64,000 nt of DNA from positions 4,784,096 through 4,848,095 of the forward strand of contig NC_079898.1 in assembly GCF_024868665.1 (NCBI RefSeq). The letters are read 5' to 3'. Numbering within the stretch: position 1 is the first letter of the stretch; every line of letters starts with the position of its first letter. Below the pieces are notes generated by a model, which searched no databases, was not told the DNA's origin, and worked only from the letters and a program-made list of their open reading frames with translations. The position numbers and the translations under genes are program-made. The DNA comes from Triplophysa rosa (Eukaryota; Chordata; Actinopteri; Cypriniformes; Nemacheilidae). Below, one piece after another: positions 11,355 to 24,207 of this stretch.

Positions 11355-12190
11355 AAAGCACTGATCATCAACTACAGGTGGACAAACGCACCTTCAGTAG
11401 ATTTATTATTTACCATTTATATACACACACATATATGGAAATATATATTTTTTCTTATGTTTAACAACCATTTACAATATACATTGTTATATATCTTAAA
11501 ACATAGATAATTTACAATAGCATAAGCACACCTGCTCAAACTAAAGCACTTAGTGAACAGACAATCACAGCACTGAAAAGCGCACAGCCATTCTTTTTTA
11601 AATATAGTAACGTGTAATCTGGATGGTGCTTGGCCAATCTTTATCCTAACCACAGGCTTTACTCTTCAACACCACGGCAACCCCACAAATTTACACATAC
11701 TAGAAACCCTTCTGAAATTCAAAGTACAAAACCATTAAACACTAACAGGTCTCCCCCTATATTAATATCCAGCAAAAGAGATGACAACACCTACATTTAA
11801 ACATTTTTACTCTCCTTTAACAGTCAGAAACAAGGCATGCTGGGAACTAGAAATCAACTTTAACTCATTCTGTGAATGTTTCCATACAGTATATGCGTAT
11901 AATATACATTCACATTTATATGGGAACATCTATTTGCAAATATATATCCATATATTGTCAATGCATATATTTCTGTATTTTGAAAAGTATTAGCACCAGT
12001 TTCCAATATATGGAAATGTATCATGTAATATATCGCATTATATTTTGCAGTATATTCCCATATATTTTTGTTCTGTAAGGGAAACCCCCTCACAGTGGCA
12101 TCCCTTTCCAATCAGACCAAACGGTGCCAGTTATAATCTTCAACAGAGAGACCTGCTCCATTCAACAGAAGTACACTAATAATCTTTAAA
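11355..12190. other. AT-rich non-coding stretch with ATATATGGAAAT-type words
   Basis: Words such as ATATATGGAAATATAT (about 11434) and ATATATGGAAATGTAT (about 12007) recur, along with many ATATAT steps. No coding or terminal-repeat structure can be defined by eye. Confidence 0.4.
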
Positions 12191-12194
12191 CCAG

Positions 12195-12330
12195 AGAAGC
12201 TTTTCTTTGCACAAGGGTTCTTTGTGGTGGAAAAGGCTCTACAGACTTTATGAGAAGGTAAGAAAGAAATGATAAGAACCTTTGACTCAAAGATTCTTTA
12301 AAACACAAAGAGTTCTTCTATGGCATCTCT
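12195..12330 (+). repeat. Short interspersed repeat, GGTTCTTTGTGGTGG type
   Basis: Contains GGGTTCTTTGTGGTGGAAAA, CTCTACAGACTTTATGAGAA and AGAACCTTTGACTCAAAG. Matching segments occur at 60190-60340. It is probably a non-autonomous DNA element common in fish. No coding capacity. Confidence 0.5.
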
Positions 12331-14295
12331 GCAAATAAGCCTGTGTAGACAGGTCATAAATCACATGTACTGTGGAAACAAGATAAAGAAACAGTTTGTA
12401 TATTCACTCAGGTCATTGCAGTTAAGGGGATGGTTCACCCTAAAATGAAATTTTTGTAATTCAAGATCAGCAGTCGCAGTTCTGTGATGTCATACGCTGT
12501 CTGCGCATGATGTTAAGAAGTCGAATGCGTACTTACCTCGGGGGCCTTCGATGAGGCTACTCCTGACAGTACAATAGTAAATCAATGAGTGAGATTAATT
12601 TTGAGTGACAGTAAAACTGTGGGGTTTTTTTACCAGCAGTCTTGTAAAGCGGAAAACTTCAAAAGAAGAAGAAATGCGGAAAACGTCATTCTAAACATTA
12701 TGTGTATGAGCTTTGCAATCAACTCTCGGAAAAAAAGAGATAAACTGATAAACGTTGTTCAAAACAACAGGAGGAAGACTTTGTTATCAAGTAATTTGAT
12801 CATTAAATTGTAAGTTACTTATGATTTATTAGGTTGCGTGTGCGCACAGGGCCAAGGCTCAAAGTCACAGTTCGTATTGTGTAATTTCTGAGCACTTATG
12901 GGCACAAACAAGATATATTTTACATGTATTGAGCTCTGTTATTCACCACAGTTATTATACAAATGAGAAATACCTAAAACAGTATTAAGAAGTATTTATA
13001 GGAACATTAGTAGACATAGATGTGTTAGTGGGACGTTTAACCAAGAATGATTACATATAAGTAGGTTTATGATGATGATTTGAAGATCAATTGATGATTT
13101 AATGATACAATTTGTACCTGTAACCATTGATTGTTCATATAAATGCACTTAATGTCACTTTAAGCATGTTTAAGAGCACATTTGAGCACTTTGAACCACT
13201 GAAAAATCCAGTAAGGCCGCAGAGGCCTAGAGGCCTCCGGCCTAAAAGTTCAAGAGTTGAAACTTTGGAAACCTAGGTACTTTCCACTGACCACTGGTAA
13301 CTAAGATACGGGCATAGTCCAGTGATTTTTGATGATTTCATATGAGTAGACCATTGTATGTAAATCTGTACCATTGTGTAAAAATATATTTTAAAAATGA
13401 GGTAATAGCCAGCCTACCACGAATAAATACGCACCTTGTTGCTTGGGATATATTGGTGGCAGAAAATCAACAATTGGTTAATAAAAATAAGAGATAATGG
13501 GAATCTACCTGATTGGTTTTAGTAAGGACCACCTTTCAGAAGTTTTACTATAACTGTAGACTGGAAAACACTTGGTTTTCAGATGACTTGGAACATCTCA
13601 TCAAAAGTACGGCCTGTGTGTTGAATATTGGAGTATTATAACTACAAACATCTTTCCAGCTGAAAAATAATTATAACCTTATGATCTATCTGTCTTCGAG
13701 TATTCAAGACATTTTTGCCTGTCAAAATATGATGCACACAAAAAGGCATAAAAACTAATCACAAGAAGCAGAGGTAAGGCAGATGTATTATTCTAGCATC
13801 GTTCATGAAAATAAAAAGAATGCTTCTTTAGCCACATAAAGCTTTGATAGAAATCTGACAGTGCATCTGTATCAAATATATTTTCATGAGATTGTTATGT
13901 GCAGAATTATTTGCAGAATCTTGTCATTTATCTGCTCCCATCATCTGTGAATCTGCTGCTCCTTCATGCCAATTTATAGAAACAATATCCAAATTTGAAA
14001 ATCCTGGGTTTATGTGTGTTAAAATGGAAACTGGCTTCATCTAGGATAAATATAGCCAAAGATAGCCTTTAATCCGCACATCTACAACATAATCAAATAA
14101 ATAGGCATATGTATTTGGAAAAACAATGATGAATCATGCTAAATAATACCAAGAATGTGTATTTATACACTGGGCACTTTTCATATCACTTTGATACATT
14201 TTTGTGCTCTTAAAAGGCACTGTGGGAAGGAACGCTGTTATTTTCCAAGCCCCACACAAGAAGTGACAGCACAGATACAGAAATAAATACGAACA
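12331..14295. other. No gene seen; long non-coding interval
   Basis: At 12424-12465 there is a degraded relative of the AGGGATA MITE (GGGGATGGTTCACCCTAAAA). At 13213-13243 there is a GC-rich island in AT-rich sequence with the direct repeat AGAGGCCT AGAGGCCT. The rest has stops in all frames and no recognisable domain. Confidence 0.45.
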
Positions 14296-14410
14296 TCGAT
14301 GCTCCTGTAGCTGGTAGAGCATTGTGTTAGCAGTGCAAATGGTTGTGGGTTCGATTCCAAGGGAACAAACATGTGATTAAATGTTTTAGATAAAGCATCT
14401 ACCAAAAGGT
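14296..14410 (+). repeat. tRNA-derived SINE
   Basis: An A-box-like TAGCTGGTAGAGCATTG and a B-box GGTTCGATTCC are spaced as in a tRNA gene. They are followed by a non-tRNA tail with AGATAAAGCATCTACCAAA, similar to the GATAAAAG-GTCTGCTAAAT tail found in fish SINEs. The acceptor stem does not pair, so this is a retroposon head and not a tRNA gene. A similar tail fragment lies at about 34175-34212, and a reverse one at about 30716-30750. Confidence 0.75.
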
Positions 14411-14757
14411 TTACATGTAAACAATATAATGACAAATATTTGTTTGAAACAACAGTGATAGACAACTGGAAAGGTTTTCTGATATCTCAGACAACAATTT
14501 CAGTGATGTAAGATAACAAGGACATTGCCTCCTAAAAACGCTAAGAACAACACTAAAGAACGCTTTCCTGACTTAAGATGTGCCAATTGAGATGAAAATG
14601 TATAGTTGTGTTTACTACGATTTTAGAGATGAAAGTTGTGCTCTTTTGGGGTAGAAGGTTATCTTCTTGGATTATGTGAAATCTGTCTATCTTCATGCCC
14701 ATAAAAATAAGAATGGAAAGCATGCAGCCAGAATGGCTGTCTCAAATTAAGCTACAC
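14411..14757. other. No gene seen
   Basis: Non-coding sequence between the SINE and the L2 element. Nothing recognisable. Confidence 0.4.
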
Positions 14758-16290
14758 TGTCAGTCAGTCAGTCATATTTATTTATAAAGCACATTTAAAA
14801 ACAACAGCTGTTGGCCAAAGTGCTGTACAAAAATTAAAACATATACCAAAATACAAAGGTAAACAAAACAAAACAACAGATACAGTTATGCCACTGTGCT
14901 TACTTGCGACCGTATGCAATATTGAATAAATACGTTTTAAGAAGGGACTTAAAATCAGTGTATGTTGGAGCAAATATTATGTAAGTTGGCAAATTGTTCC
15001 AAAGCTGTGGGGCAGCCACTGAAAAGTCACGGTCGCCTTTCGATTTCAGACGTGAGCTTGGAACAGTCAACTGAAGACTACTAGTGGATCGTAGTTCCCT
15101 GGAAGCATTATAGTGAAACAGGAGATCAGAGATATATGACGGAGCCAGTCCATGCAAACCCTTATAAACAAACAACAATGTTTTAAAATGAATACGATGT
15201 TTAACTGGGAGCCAGTGAAGAGAGATCAGCACTGGTGAGATATGTTCCCTCTTCCTTGTTCCGGTCAACAATCTGGCAGCAGCATTTTGAACAAGTTGAA
15301 GACATGACAATAGGGACTGTGAAACACCCAAGTACAATCCATTACAATAATCTAATCGGGATGAGATAAAAGCATGTATTACAGACTCCATGTCTCTTAA
15401 TGTTAAGAATGACTTCATCTTTGCAATATTCTTTAACTGATGAAAACAACTCCTAACCACAGCATTGATCTGTTTATCAAAAGTCAGAGTAGAGTCAAAA
15501 ATAACGCCTAAGTTTCTAACATGTGAATGAAGATGACCAGATAGAGGTCCTAGTTTACTGGCCACAACCTCTGAAGAAGCATGGGAGCCAAAAAGTAAGA
15601 CCTCAGTCTTAGACTCATTTAACTGGAGGAAGTTGGCAGACATCCACTGTTTAACATCTCTTATACAATCAAACAAACGCTGCAGGCTGGAGCCATCCTT
15701 AGAGTGCAGAGGAACATAACACTGAGTATCATCTGTGTAACAGTGGTAAGAAACATTGTGCTTTTTAAATATGGCATATAAAGGAAGCATGTACAAAGAA
15801 AATAAAACAGGACCTAAAATTGAGCCCTGTGGAACCCCATATAAGACTGGTGCACAAGTTGAAGAATATTTGCCAGTCTCTACTGAAAAAGTTCGGCCCT
15901 TTAAATAGGATATAAACCAATTTAACACACAACCTTGAATCCCAATTTGCTGTAGGCGATTTAAAAGAATGCCATGATCAAGAGTGTCAAATGCCGCACT
16001 GAGATCCAGCAGGATTAAAACAGCACAACTTCCAGAATCAACAAATCAGCAGCAGGTCATTTACTACTTTTAGCAATGCAGATTCTGTACTGTGTTGAGG
16101 TCTGAAACCAGACTGAGGTCTGAAACACTGGGATTCTTAAATCCCTGAAAATCTTTTCTCAAGAGAAGGCGAGAACATGCCTGTAGCACAAAAACACAGA
16201 ATGAAAGTAATAATAAGTTGACCTTATTGAGAAGTAGTTCTGCTGTATTGTTTGAGTTGCTGTTCATGTAAAGCATTTCAAATCAGGTTT
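14758..16290 (-). mobile_element. L2/CR1-type LINE, 5'-truncated
   Basis: A non-LTR retrotransposon copy on the minus strand. Its 3' end is a TGAC-repeat tail (14758-14773) next to TTTATAAATAAATATG, a usual L2-type ending. The main frame (14900-15928) holds the second half of RT and the C-terminal region: [51 protein letters not shown] and SLHWLPVKHRIHF. Upstream, motif A ([13 protein letters not shown]) is readable at about 15975-16015. SGFRPQHSTESALLKVVNDL lies further out, after a frameshift near 16045. The catalytic motif reads YTDD, not YADD. The 5' half with the endonuclease is missing. Confidence 0.88.
14900..15928 (-). pseudogene. L2-type RT fragment with YTDD motif
   Basis: A 342-codon open frame covering RT motifs B to E and the C-terminal domain of the LINE above. 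It is unbroken, but it lacks motif A in frame, the fingers region and the endonuclease, so it cannot supply retrotransposition on its own. The YTDD change in motif C keeps both aspartates. Confidence 0.8.
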
Positions 16291-16291
16291 C

Positions 16292-17968
16292 ATTAAAGAC
16301 CTTGGTGTTATATTAGACAACAACCTGTCATTTAAAAATCACATCTCAAATGTCACAAAAACAGCCTTCTTCCACCTTAGAAATGTTGCCAAATTGCGAA
16401 ATATTTTATGTGTGGCTGACGCAGAGAAGCTTATTCATGCATTTGTGACCTCAAGACTTGACTACTGTAATGCACTGCTTAGTGGTTGTCCTGCAGCATC
16501 AATAAACAAACTACAGTTAGTTCAGAATGCAGCTGCCAGAGTTCTAACCAGGTCCAGAAAATACGATCACATAACCCCAATGTTATCAACCCTTCACTGG
16601 TTACCCATTAAGTATCGTATTGACTTTAAAGTTCTTTTAATTACTTATAAAGCCTTAAACGGTTTAGCCCCTACCTACATAACAGAGCTTCTACCACACT
16701 ACAACCCATCACGCTCTCTAAGATCTCAAAACTCCAGACTTTTGATAACACCTAGAATAACTAAATCCACCAAAGGGGGTAGAGCTTTCTCATACGTAGC
16801 ACCTAAACTCTGGAATAGCCTCCCCGATACTATTCGAGGGTCAGACACACTCTCCCAATTTAAATCTAGATTAAAGACACATCTTTTCAGCCAAGCATTC
16901 ACTAACACATAGCTAATGAACAGCAGCTACGCTAATTATTCTCTTTCTGCCCTCGCCTCGGGATGCCCATCCCGAGGTAGGGAGAGATTCCGCCAGGCCC
17001 AGATGAACGTCATATGCCCATCCACAACTAGAGATTACGCCAGCTACATCGGAAAATCCCGTGCCATCCTCCTGCGAGAGCCTGCGGACTGACTGACCAT
17101 CCAGCTCCATCCAAGGCAATTCCATCACCACCCAAGAAAAAGGCGACCATCTGGCCGGCCCAGCTCAGACAATTCCATCCCCAGCCGAGAGCAAAGACGG
17201 ACTACCTGTCACATAAATGCTAAATTTACAATACTTGGTATTTAATGCTAAACTTACATCACATGACAGCAGTTTGAAGTTATGGCTGCACTCAGTGACT
17301 TTGATTGGAGGTAGCTGGGTGGGTGTTGTAGGGAGTGGGGGGGCTTGTTGGTTGTGGTTCGGGGCGTTTCATTTGTTGGGACTGTGTGGGTCTGGTCTGG
17401 TTGGTCTTGTTTTGTGGTCGATGTCGGACAACAGAGGAATAAAGTTAATTATGCCATTACTACTTTTCCCTGGTTGTTCCTCTGTTGTCTGTTGTTGATC
17501 GCGGAATGGGACCGGGTTGGACCTGCACGGTTTCGGCGGGTGGGGCTTCCTGGGTCGCGGCTCGTGGGCTCTCCCTGTTCTTCGTGGACGTTGCTCGGTG
17601 GCTTTGGTCGGGGTCACTGAGTGCAGCTATGACACGTCAGAGGAGATCTGGCCCTCCCGGCTGAGCCTGGTTTCTCCCGAGGTTTTTTTTTCTCCATTAT
17701 TCAGCATTGGAGTTTGGGTTCCTCGCCACAGCAGAGCAGTGCAGTGTTGGCTTGCTCACCGGGAGACTGCATTTATTTATTTATTTATTCATTTATTTAT
17801 TAGATATTATTTATTATAATGATCTTGCTTGGTCTATAAACACCATGCACTGTGCTGTGTTTTACCTTTCTTTGTGTTTTTCTTATTTGCTCCTGTAAAG
17901 CTGCTTTGGAACAATGCACATTGTGAAAAGCGCTATATAAATAAAATTGAATTGAATTGAATTGAATT
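16292..17968 (+). mobile_element. L2-type LINE copy A, 5'-truncated
   Basis: Nearly identical, in inverted orientation, to the 3' portion of the long L2 at 36847-40860. The coding part (16394-16912) ends the RT C-terminal domain: [38 protein letters not shown] and [14 protein letters not shown]. It stops at TAG near 16911. A roughly 1 kb 3' UTR follows with an ATTT run (17771-17803), then GCGCTATATAAATAAAATTG and an ATTGA repeat tail. Differences from the other copy are scattered single bases and small indels. The left edge abuts the other LINE at 14758-16290. Confidence 0.9.
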
Positions 17969-18879
17969 AGATGCCTTACCCTGCATCAGTTTTTCTAAGA
18001 TGATTTACATAAAAGTCTTTATTAAGACCTGACACGTGGAAGTCATGTCTCGTTTATACTTGTTTATTAAATAACTTCATATGAGTTGCAACTAAACTGT
18101 CCAATATGGATCTTTGATGTACTGAAATGTATCACAAAGACGTACAGGTATTTTTCCTTTTGCATACTTCAATGCTGGCCAGTTTCTTTGTGTGAAGAGA
18201 CTGTAATTAGAAAGATGTGTGTACTTGTAAAGTGTGAAAGATGTCATTAAGCATGTCACACCAGGGTGCAGGGAACATTGATTTAACCTTGAGAAGAAAG
18301 CCATTACAAACTCGCTGTGAGCCTTTCAAGGACCAAACCAGACACATTTGACATGAACAATCCTGCAAGGGCGGATGACAAAGTGACAAAAGCTGTCTCT
18401 CTTAGATATGTGCTTCTACATTATAGAGTCCCAAGCTGTTCTTGCATGTAACATTTCATATTTATTTATGTTGCTTTCGTTGTAAATAAATGTCAACATA
18501 CAGACCTGAAAATTACTCTTGTTCAACATACACCATAATGGAGTCTCTAATCGTATCATCACCATATACATTGTGACAAAACATGCATATGATGACAAGT
18601 CAATGCTTTTGAAACATATTTAATCAAAAGCTTTAATAAAGAGATTCAAGTACTCAGAAACACAGGTAATAAAAAGTATAAGAGAACAAACTGGAGTCAC
18701 ATCAAAATAGGACAGAAGATATATGACATTGTTTACATAAAGGTAATGATAAAACTATTGCGCCCCATTGTCCATTCTTATAACCAATGAGAACATTTTC
18801 AACGTTTATATTTATTTAGATTGATTTGCAGAATGCATTTGCAGGAGTTGACACATCATTGATTCAATATTAATTTAGT
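17969..18879. other. No gene seen
   Basis: AT-rich non-coding interval without recognisable domains or terminal repeats. Confidence 0.45.
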
Positions 18880-19242
18880 TTCCAGCCTCTCCACTGCCTG
18901 AAGCTTTTATCTCTGCCCCTGTCTGGCTCCCTGTGTTTTCTGCCCCTGTCTGTGCTCCCTGTTTCTCCTGTGTTCCCCCATGGAATTAATTTCCCATCAT
19001 CCTCCACACTCCCTCACCAGTCCCTCAATTGCAATCACCGCACATGCCCATCATCAGCCTCATCACTGGACTGCTTTTATACTTTCTTTATAGACTGCTT
19101 TCCATTGTTCATTGTCTTGTCTACTGCTTACATTGTTTTGTACGCTATTACCTGTGTTGATTCCCGTGTTTCTTTAGGACTTTTCATTACAAGTGTTATT
19201 TTGGAAATTCTCCCTGGTCTGTAGTTCCTGGCCGTCCGTGAC
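18880..19242 (+). repeat. Probable LTR remnant
   Basis: Pyrimidine-rich, non-coding, with repeated CTGCCCCTGTCTG and CTCCCTGT words, ending GGCCGTCCGTGACA. That ending resembles the gypsy LTR ends elsewhere in the window (CTCCGTGACA at 41895). The start is not defined and no target duplication was found. Confidence 0.4.
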
Positions 19243-21176
19243 AACAGCAAAGACACAATTTTTCATTTAAACATAATTCTATAGCTTTAATTTGCCTAAC
19301 TGTCTTGATTTCCGTTTACTGGGCCTCATTCATGAAACATTTGTACAAGTAAATATATGAGTCATTTCCGAGTAATTTGCGCGTAAAACAGACCTTCCCG
19401 AAAACTTTCCTCCAGATTCACAAGTACCAACCCAATCAGAGAGAGGCTACTCGCTGCAGAGCAAATGGGTGGAGCTTATTTGTAGCTCCTCCTCGCTAGA
19501 CGTCCAGCGAGGAGGAGCACGTGTCCAGGGATGAGGAGCTACACCGCAGCACTTGCGTGCTTCGCACAACTTGGAAAGATGGTGGACAGTCACAGACAAT
19601 TTGAGGTAATGGCAGTATGCAAACACTGAACTTTCAAACATAAAATGAACGTGAATGTCCTTGAATGTGTAATCGTGCATAATATAACATTAGCGTCAAA
19701 AACCTAAATACATGTAGGCTAATTTGTGGTTCAGCTTAGCATTTTTAAGTTTTGTTTCAGCAACTGTTAACAGTGTATATTATAACCAATTCATTTCATA
19801 TTATTTGCATTACACGTGGACACCACTTATTTTAGCAATGTTTGTTTTAATGTAAGGGGTAATTCAAATCTAAGTGTGCATACAATTATTTTAATGCATG
19901 ACATGGAGATGAAGAACCACTCGAAGCGAAGGTCACAGATGTGAAAACAGGAGTGTTTAATGCACACCTAGGCATGTATTACCCTGCTTATATCATGGTC
20001 TTGCCACAATTAATAAGATTAAAACTATCATTGATTTTGGAAAGACACTGTGAGTATCTATGCAAACTGACTGGAACTACATGTGCAGTAAACGGTTTTA
20101 ATGCACACCACCTTCCAGCCAATAAGAATCCAGTATTGAGACTGACCATGGTATAATACAGTATGATCAACTTTTCCTTCTTACATGTGACCTCCCCAGA
20201 TTTATTGTTGTATAATAATTGAATGCATTTGTTTTATTATAGAAACTTAGCAAATCATATTTCACCTGGCCACTGGACAGGAGAAATATGGACAGGTCGT
20301 AAACCCGTCCGGGGTTTCCGACCTTTTGGCGCTGTTTTGCGAGTTGCCATCCCACCACTGCCACCAAATGTGATGAAAACGAGCCTACCAGCTCATCTTC
20401 AGGAGGAATTAAGGGTCCAATATGGATGAAAAAATGATGGCACACTCTCAGAAGCACTCCTGTGCAAGGTGGTATTTATTTACAGTGCCAAAAGTAATCC
20501 ACAATGAAAGTATATATGTACAGTGTCCCAGTAACCAATAAAATCAAAGTATAAAATGAAATCATAAAAGGAAAAGTAAAAAAGAAAAATAATCCTTCAC
20601 CGATAACGTATCAAACAAGCAACTGTATTCTCAGGTTTTTAGATTGCGTGAGGCACCACGGTAGCACTCTTGTGTAGCGGTTTTAGCTAACGTTATTATA
20701 TTGATGAGCAAAGCTCACCAAATCTGGTTCTCCACCAGATCTTTCAAGATCACATCCATGAAATGAGTCATTTAAAACATCAATTTCAGTCAAGGAATTA
20801 GTTTAGCTCAAAGGAAAATACATATAATAATCGTGATCAAATATACATATTTTACGGTCTGATTAGTAATATAAAGCATAACAATACTTGTATGCATTCG
20901 TCCAGCGAATGCCTCAATGATATTATACACTTTACATTATCTCATGGCCATAAGTAATGTGACTTTACCAAACAGGATTTAGAGCAAAGGTAGCGGATCG
21001 AAACACAGTAGAAGGGACCAAGCTTGTGAGAGTGAATACAGAAAACCCATCACAACTGAATATACTGTATATGGTTGTTTATTAAACTCTACTCTACATG
21101 GTAAAAAAACAATGACGATTGCATAAAACAAACAAATACATGAAACACAAATGCGCTAGGAAGCGCGGAGAGAGAA

Positions 21177-21220
<44 letters not shown>

Positions 21221-22841
21221 CATGGCAGCGATTTCTGAACACCAATGAAAAACATCTTTAACAAAGAGGCACAGACTTAACGCAGCTATTCTATAAATAG
21301 AAACGGATACTTGCAAGCTCTGTGCTGGACCGATATCCGTATGCGCGTGTAGAGATGGAATTGTTCAAAAGGTTTCAGAAGGCAGTCTGCAGAAAGTTGT
21401 GGGCCTCGTGATCGGCCGCATGGCTTAACCAAGTGGCAGCAGAAGTCCATTGTTCCTTCTTTGAAAGGGCAGTCTCTGAAGAGACGCCACGAACCAAGTT
21501 TTGGAGGCAGGTATAGCAGAAGAGAAGAAAGGAAGAGAGTCTTTTCAGAGCAGGCTCGATATTTAACTTCATGAGAGGGCATGCCCACCTGAGTTTGAAT
21601 CGACCAATCAGAGTTGAGCAGGGAAGAGGTTCTTTGTCCACTCAACAGCTAATTTGCATCTTTATGACCTCCTGGCAACTTTACAAAATACCATTCCAAA
21701 TTATTACATAATGAAAAGAGAATGTTCTATGGTCACACAATGTATATAAACAAGGAGGAATTGTAAAGACAAACATTTACATATCAAATATGCTAAGGTT
21801 TGAAGTGCATCAAGACATGATTCATGTGGCAGTACGAATACAAACAAAGCCTGAATTAACTTGCCTATTTAACAATTACAGATTATTTAAAAATGGCAAG
21901 ATATATACACAATGGCAACATATAACCTAGATATTTAGATATATTTATAGAAAAGGACAGTTGAATCACACAAGTTCCTATTTGTCAGAGAAGTTTCTCT
22001 GGCTAGCCTCATATGTTAAGTTTCACATGAGACAGAGAGACTTCTCCCCTCTGCTTTGAAGCTTAGGGGTCATAAAATATCCTGCAGAGAAACAAAAGGG
22101 GGTTGATGGCTTTTTCGGTGAGAGCACCAACTCAAGTCCAGACCCCTGGAGCTAGGTTTTGACTCTGTTTTGAGGTTGATATCAAGAAACCAGGAGACAG
22201 GGGGTTGGAGGGGGTTGATGGCTCTTCTTTCAATGACTCCGACCATTTGGTTTAAGCTAAATTCTCTACACTTGCATCGACTTGGTGAACAAGCCCTGAG
22301 TTGGAGTTTCGCCTGGGCTTGTAAAGGCCAAACCCCGCCCTTTTTTTTTGGGCCCTACCATTACACAGGTAAGTATACATTTCTGTCACATTTTGACACC
22401 ATTCATATGTCTACGTAACATGTCACTCTTAACATACTACATTTAACACATAACACATAATCTTCATATATAAATATAATACAAACACTTAACACAATGA
22501 ATATACAATGGTATCGTGCACTTCCCGCCACGTTGCATTGGCGGGACCCGGAAGTGCCGTCATAAGCGCTACCGCCGGTTGGTTCGGGTCGGCCGATAAC
22601 GTTTCCTATCGTAATACCATTGGTTCACCGGACTTAACAAAACATGTAACAAACAAAGACAAAGTGCAAGGTAGGTATGAAAATGTACGGGAACCGTTAT
22701 GGAATGGGAAAGTGGAGAGATGGGAGAATATGTCCATGTGCTAATGGTGTTGCGTGTGCACCCACTCCTCCGACAGCGCTAATCGGTGAAAAGGAGGGAA
22801 GCGGAGAATGAATGAGGTATTTAGGTGCGTGTAAGTGTATC
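19243..22841. other. No gene seen; repeat-derived non-coding interval
   Basis: 19318-19440 begins GGGCCTCATTCATGAAAC, a start shared with 63739 onward. 20455-21720 has two TTTATT-type signals and moderately GC-rich parts that could be reverse LTR material, but I cannot delimit it. 22505-22640 is a small GC-rich island (GCGCTACCGCCGG and similar). No peptide of known type is seen. Confidence 0.4.
21167..21219. repeat. (GA)n microsatellite
   Basis: Long GA run interrupted by a few AAAG units at its left side. Confidence 0.95.
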
Positions 22842-23422
22842 TGTCACGGATCACAGTGGAAGAGAACCCAAATGCAGGCAGACGGTGGTGAAGGGGTTAA
22901 ACAAGACTTTAATATATATAAAACACAAAACAAAAACCCACGATGGGGAAAAAGTCAATACAATAAGAAAATCAAGCAAGTAACAGGGACGTAACCTGAC
23001 TAAACACTGGACTCACAAAAACTTAGACAAGGATTAACTAAACTAACACTTACTACAATGGACGAAACAGCGGGAAACAGGAACAGGCGAAAATGCTGGA
23101 CATGACACGAGTAACACGACGTACTGGAAACACAAGGCACATAGCACACACAATGACCGACACAGGACAATGAAACATGAGGGTATTATAAAGGGAATAC
23201 AAACGAGGGATAATTAACACAGGGCAGGTGTGGGTAATAAAACACTCAGGGAAAGATAACAAGGAAACGAGAGGAGCTGGGCCAATGACGAGACACTGGA
23301 GAGAACGTATATTATTGTCAAAAGGACAATAATATGTTTCTCTCCACACATAACCAAAGACTTTGTCATGACTCTGCTACAGGACCAAGAAAAACATGAC
23401 TAAATGAAGCAGAGCCATGACT
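22842..23422 (-). repeat. Solo LTR, gypsy family G, copy 1
   Basis: Starts TGTCACGGATCAC and ends GCAGAGCCATGAC. Closely matches 51817-52406 and 63113-63673. Shared parts include GAACCCAAATGCAGGCAGAC, AAGGGGTTAA, GAGACACTGGAGAGAACG and GGACCAAGAAAAACATGAC. Flanks are GTATC on the left and GTATG on the right, an imperfect 5-bp target duplication, if the final A is lost. No internal region follows, so it is a solo LTR. It carries a perfect 11-bp hairpin at 23309-23335. Confidence 0.8.
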
Positions 23423-24207
23423 GTATGTATGTGTGTTAGTGCTGCTTCCCCAGTGGTGGTAGATAACGTGAGTTTCTCACATAATAGGTGTTCATTTTAT
23501 TTATTTTTTATCACACCTGTTAGGGCAAAGTAAAATCCATATCAGCGTACTTTATTACATTAATGAATTTATGTTAGTATATTAGCAGGGTTGCCAACTT
23601 TCACGCACTTAAAAGTGGGACACGCTTCCAGGCTCTATCACGCCGTAACAACAAGCCAATGTCGAGTAAATACAGGATAGCTAGCCATATTCACATGCAA
23701 CTTTACGTGGGTTTAGAGGCCGTCAAGACAGCAGTAATTTATAATTACAATGATATCAGGAAAACGAGATGCCTTGTGAGTTTTGAGGAGATATACAACA
23801 AAGTGTTATGCTTCCAGTTCATATTTATAATTTATAGATTATAATCGTGGTGGCATTTTATGTATAGTTTCTATCTTTAAATGTTTGTTTATATTTTAAG
23901 AAGTCTCTCTTCTGCTTTTCTTTAACCTGTTTTATGTAGGTGTGTAAATACATAATGAAATTGTTGTTTACAAGAGACAGACTAAATTAATAAAACATTC
24001 TAAAGGCCTCTAATTGTGTCACCTCATGAATTTGTTTTGTTGTAGCGTTTAAAAAACATAAATGTCATTTGAATGTATTGGTACTGTTTTATGAGGTGTA
24101 CTTTCTGTGAATGTAAAGAAAGGGGTATAATACTGTACATTCACCATGAGTTTAAAAAGAAAGATACATTACTTGACTTATAAGTGGACTTAATTCTTTA
24201 AAAACTC
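23423..24207. other. No gene seen
   Basis: Non-coding AT-rich interval. The ORF-like stretch near 23659-23844 shows no known domain. Confidence 0.4.

Noticed and set aside
13213..13243. GC-rich palindrome-like GGCC cluster
   Set aside because: Only a short direct repeat (AGAGGCCT twice) and an imperfect mirror. No wider structure supports a function.
14296..14410. Possible tRNA gene
   Set aside because: A and B boxes are present, but the stems do not pair and a SINE tail follows.
17369..17617. 82-codon frame repeated exactly at 37186-37434
   Set aside because: Both lie antisense in the 3' UTR of the same L2 family. The duplication explains the conservation.
20167..20457. 96-codon reverse frame
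   Set aside because: No recognisable domain, codon pattern or splice context. Length is within chance for this window.
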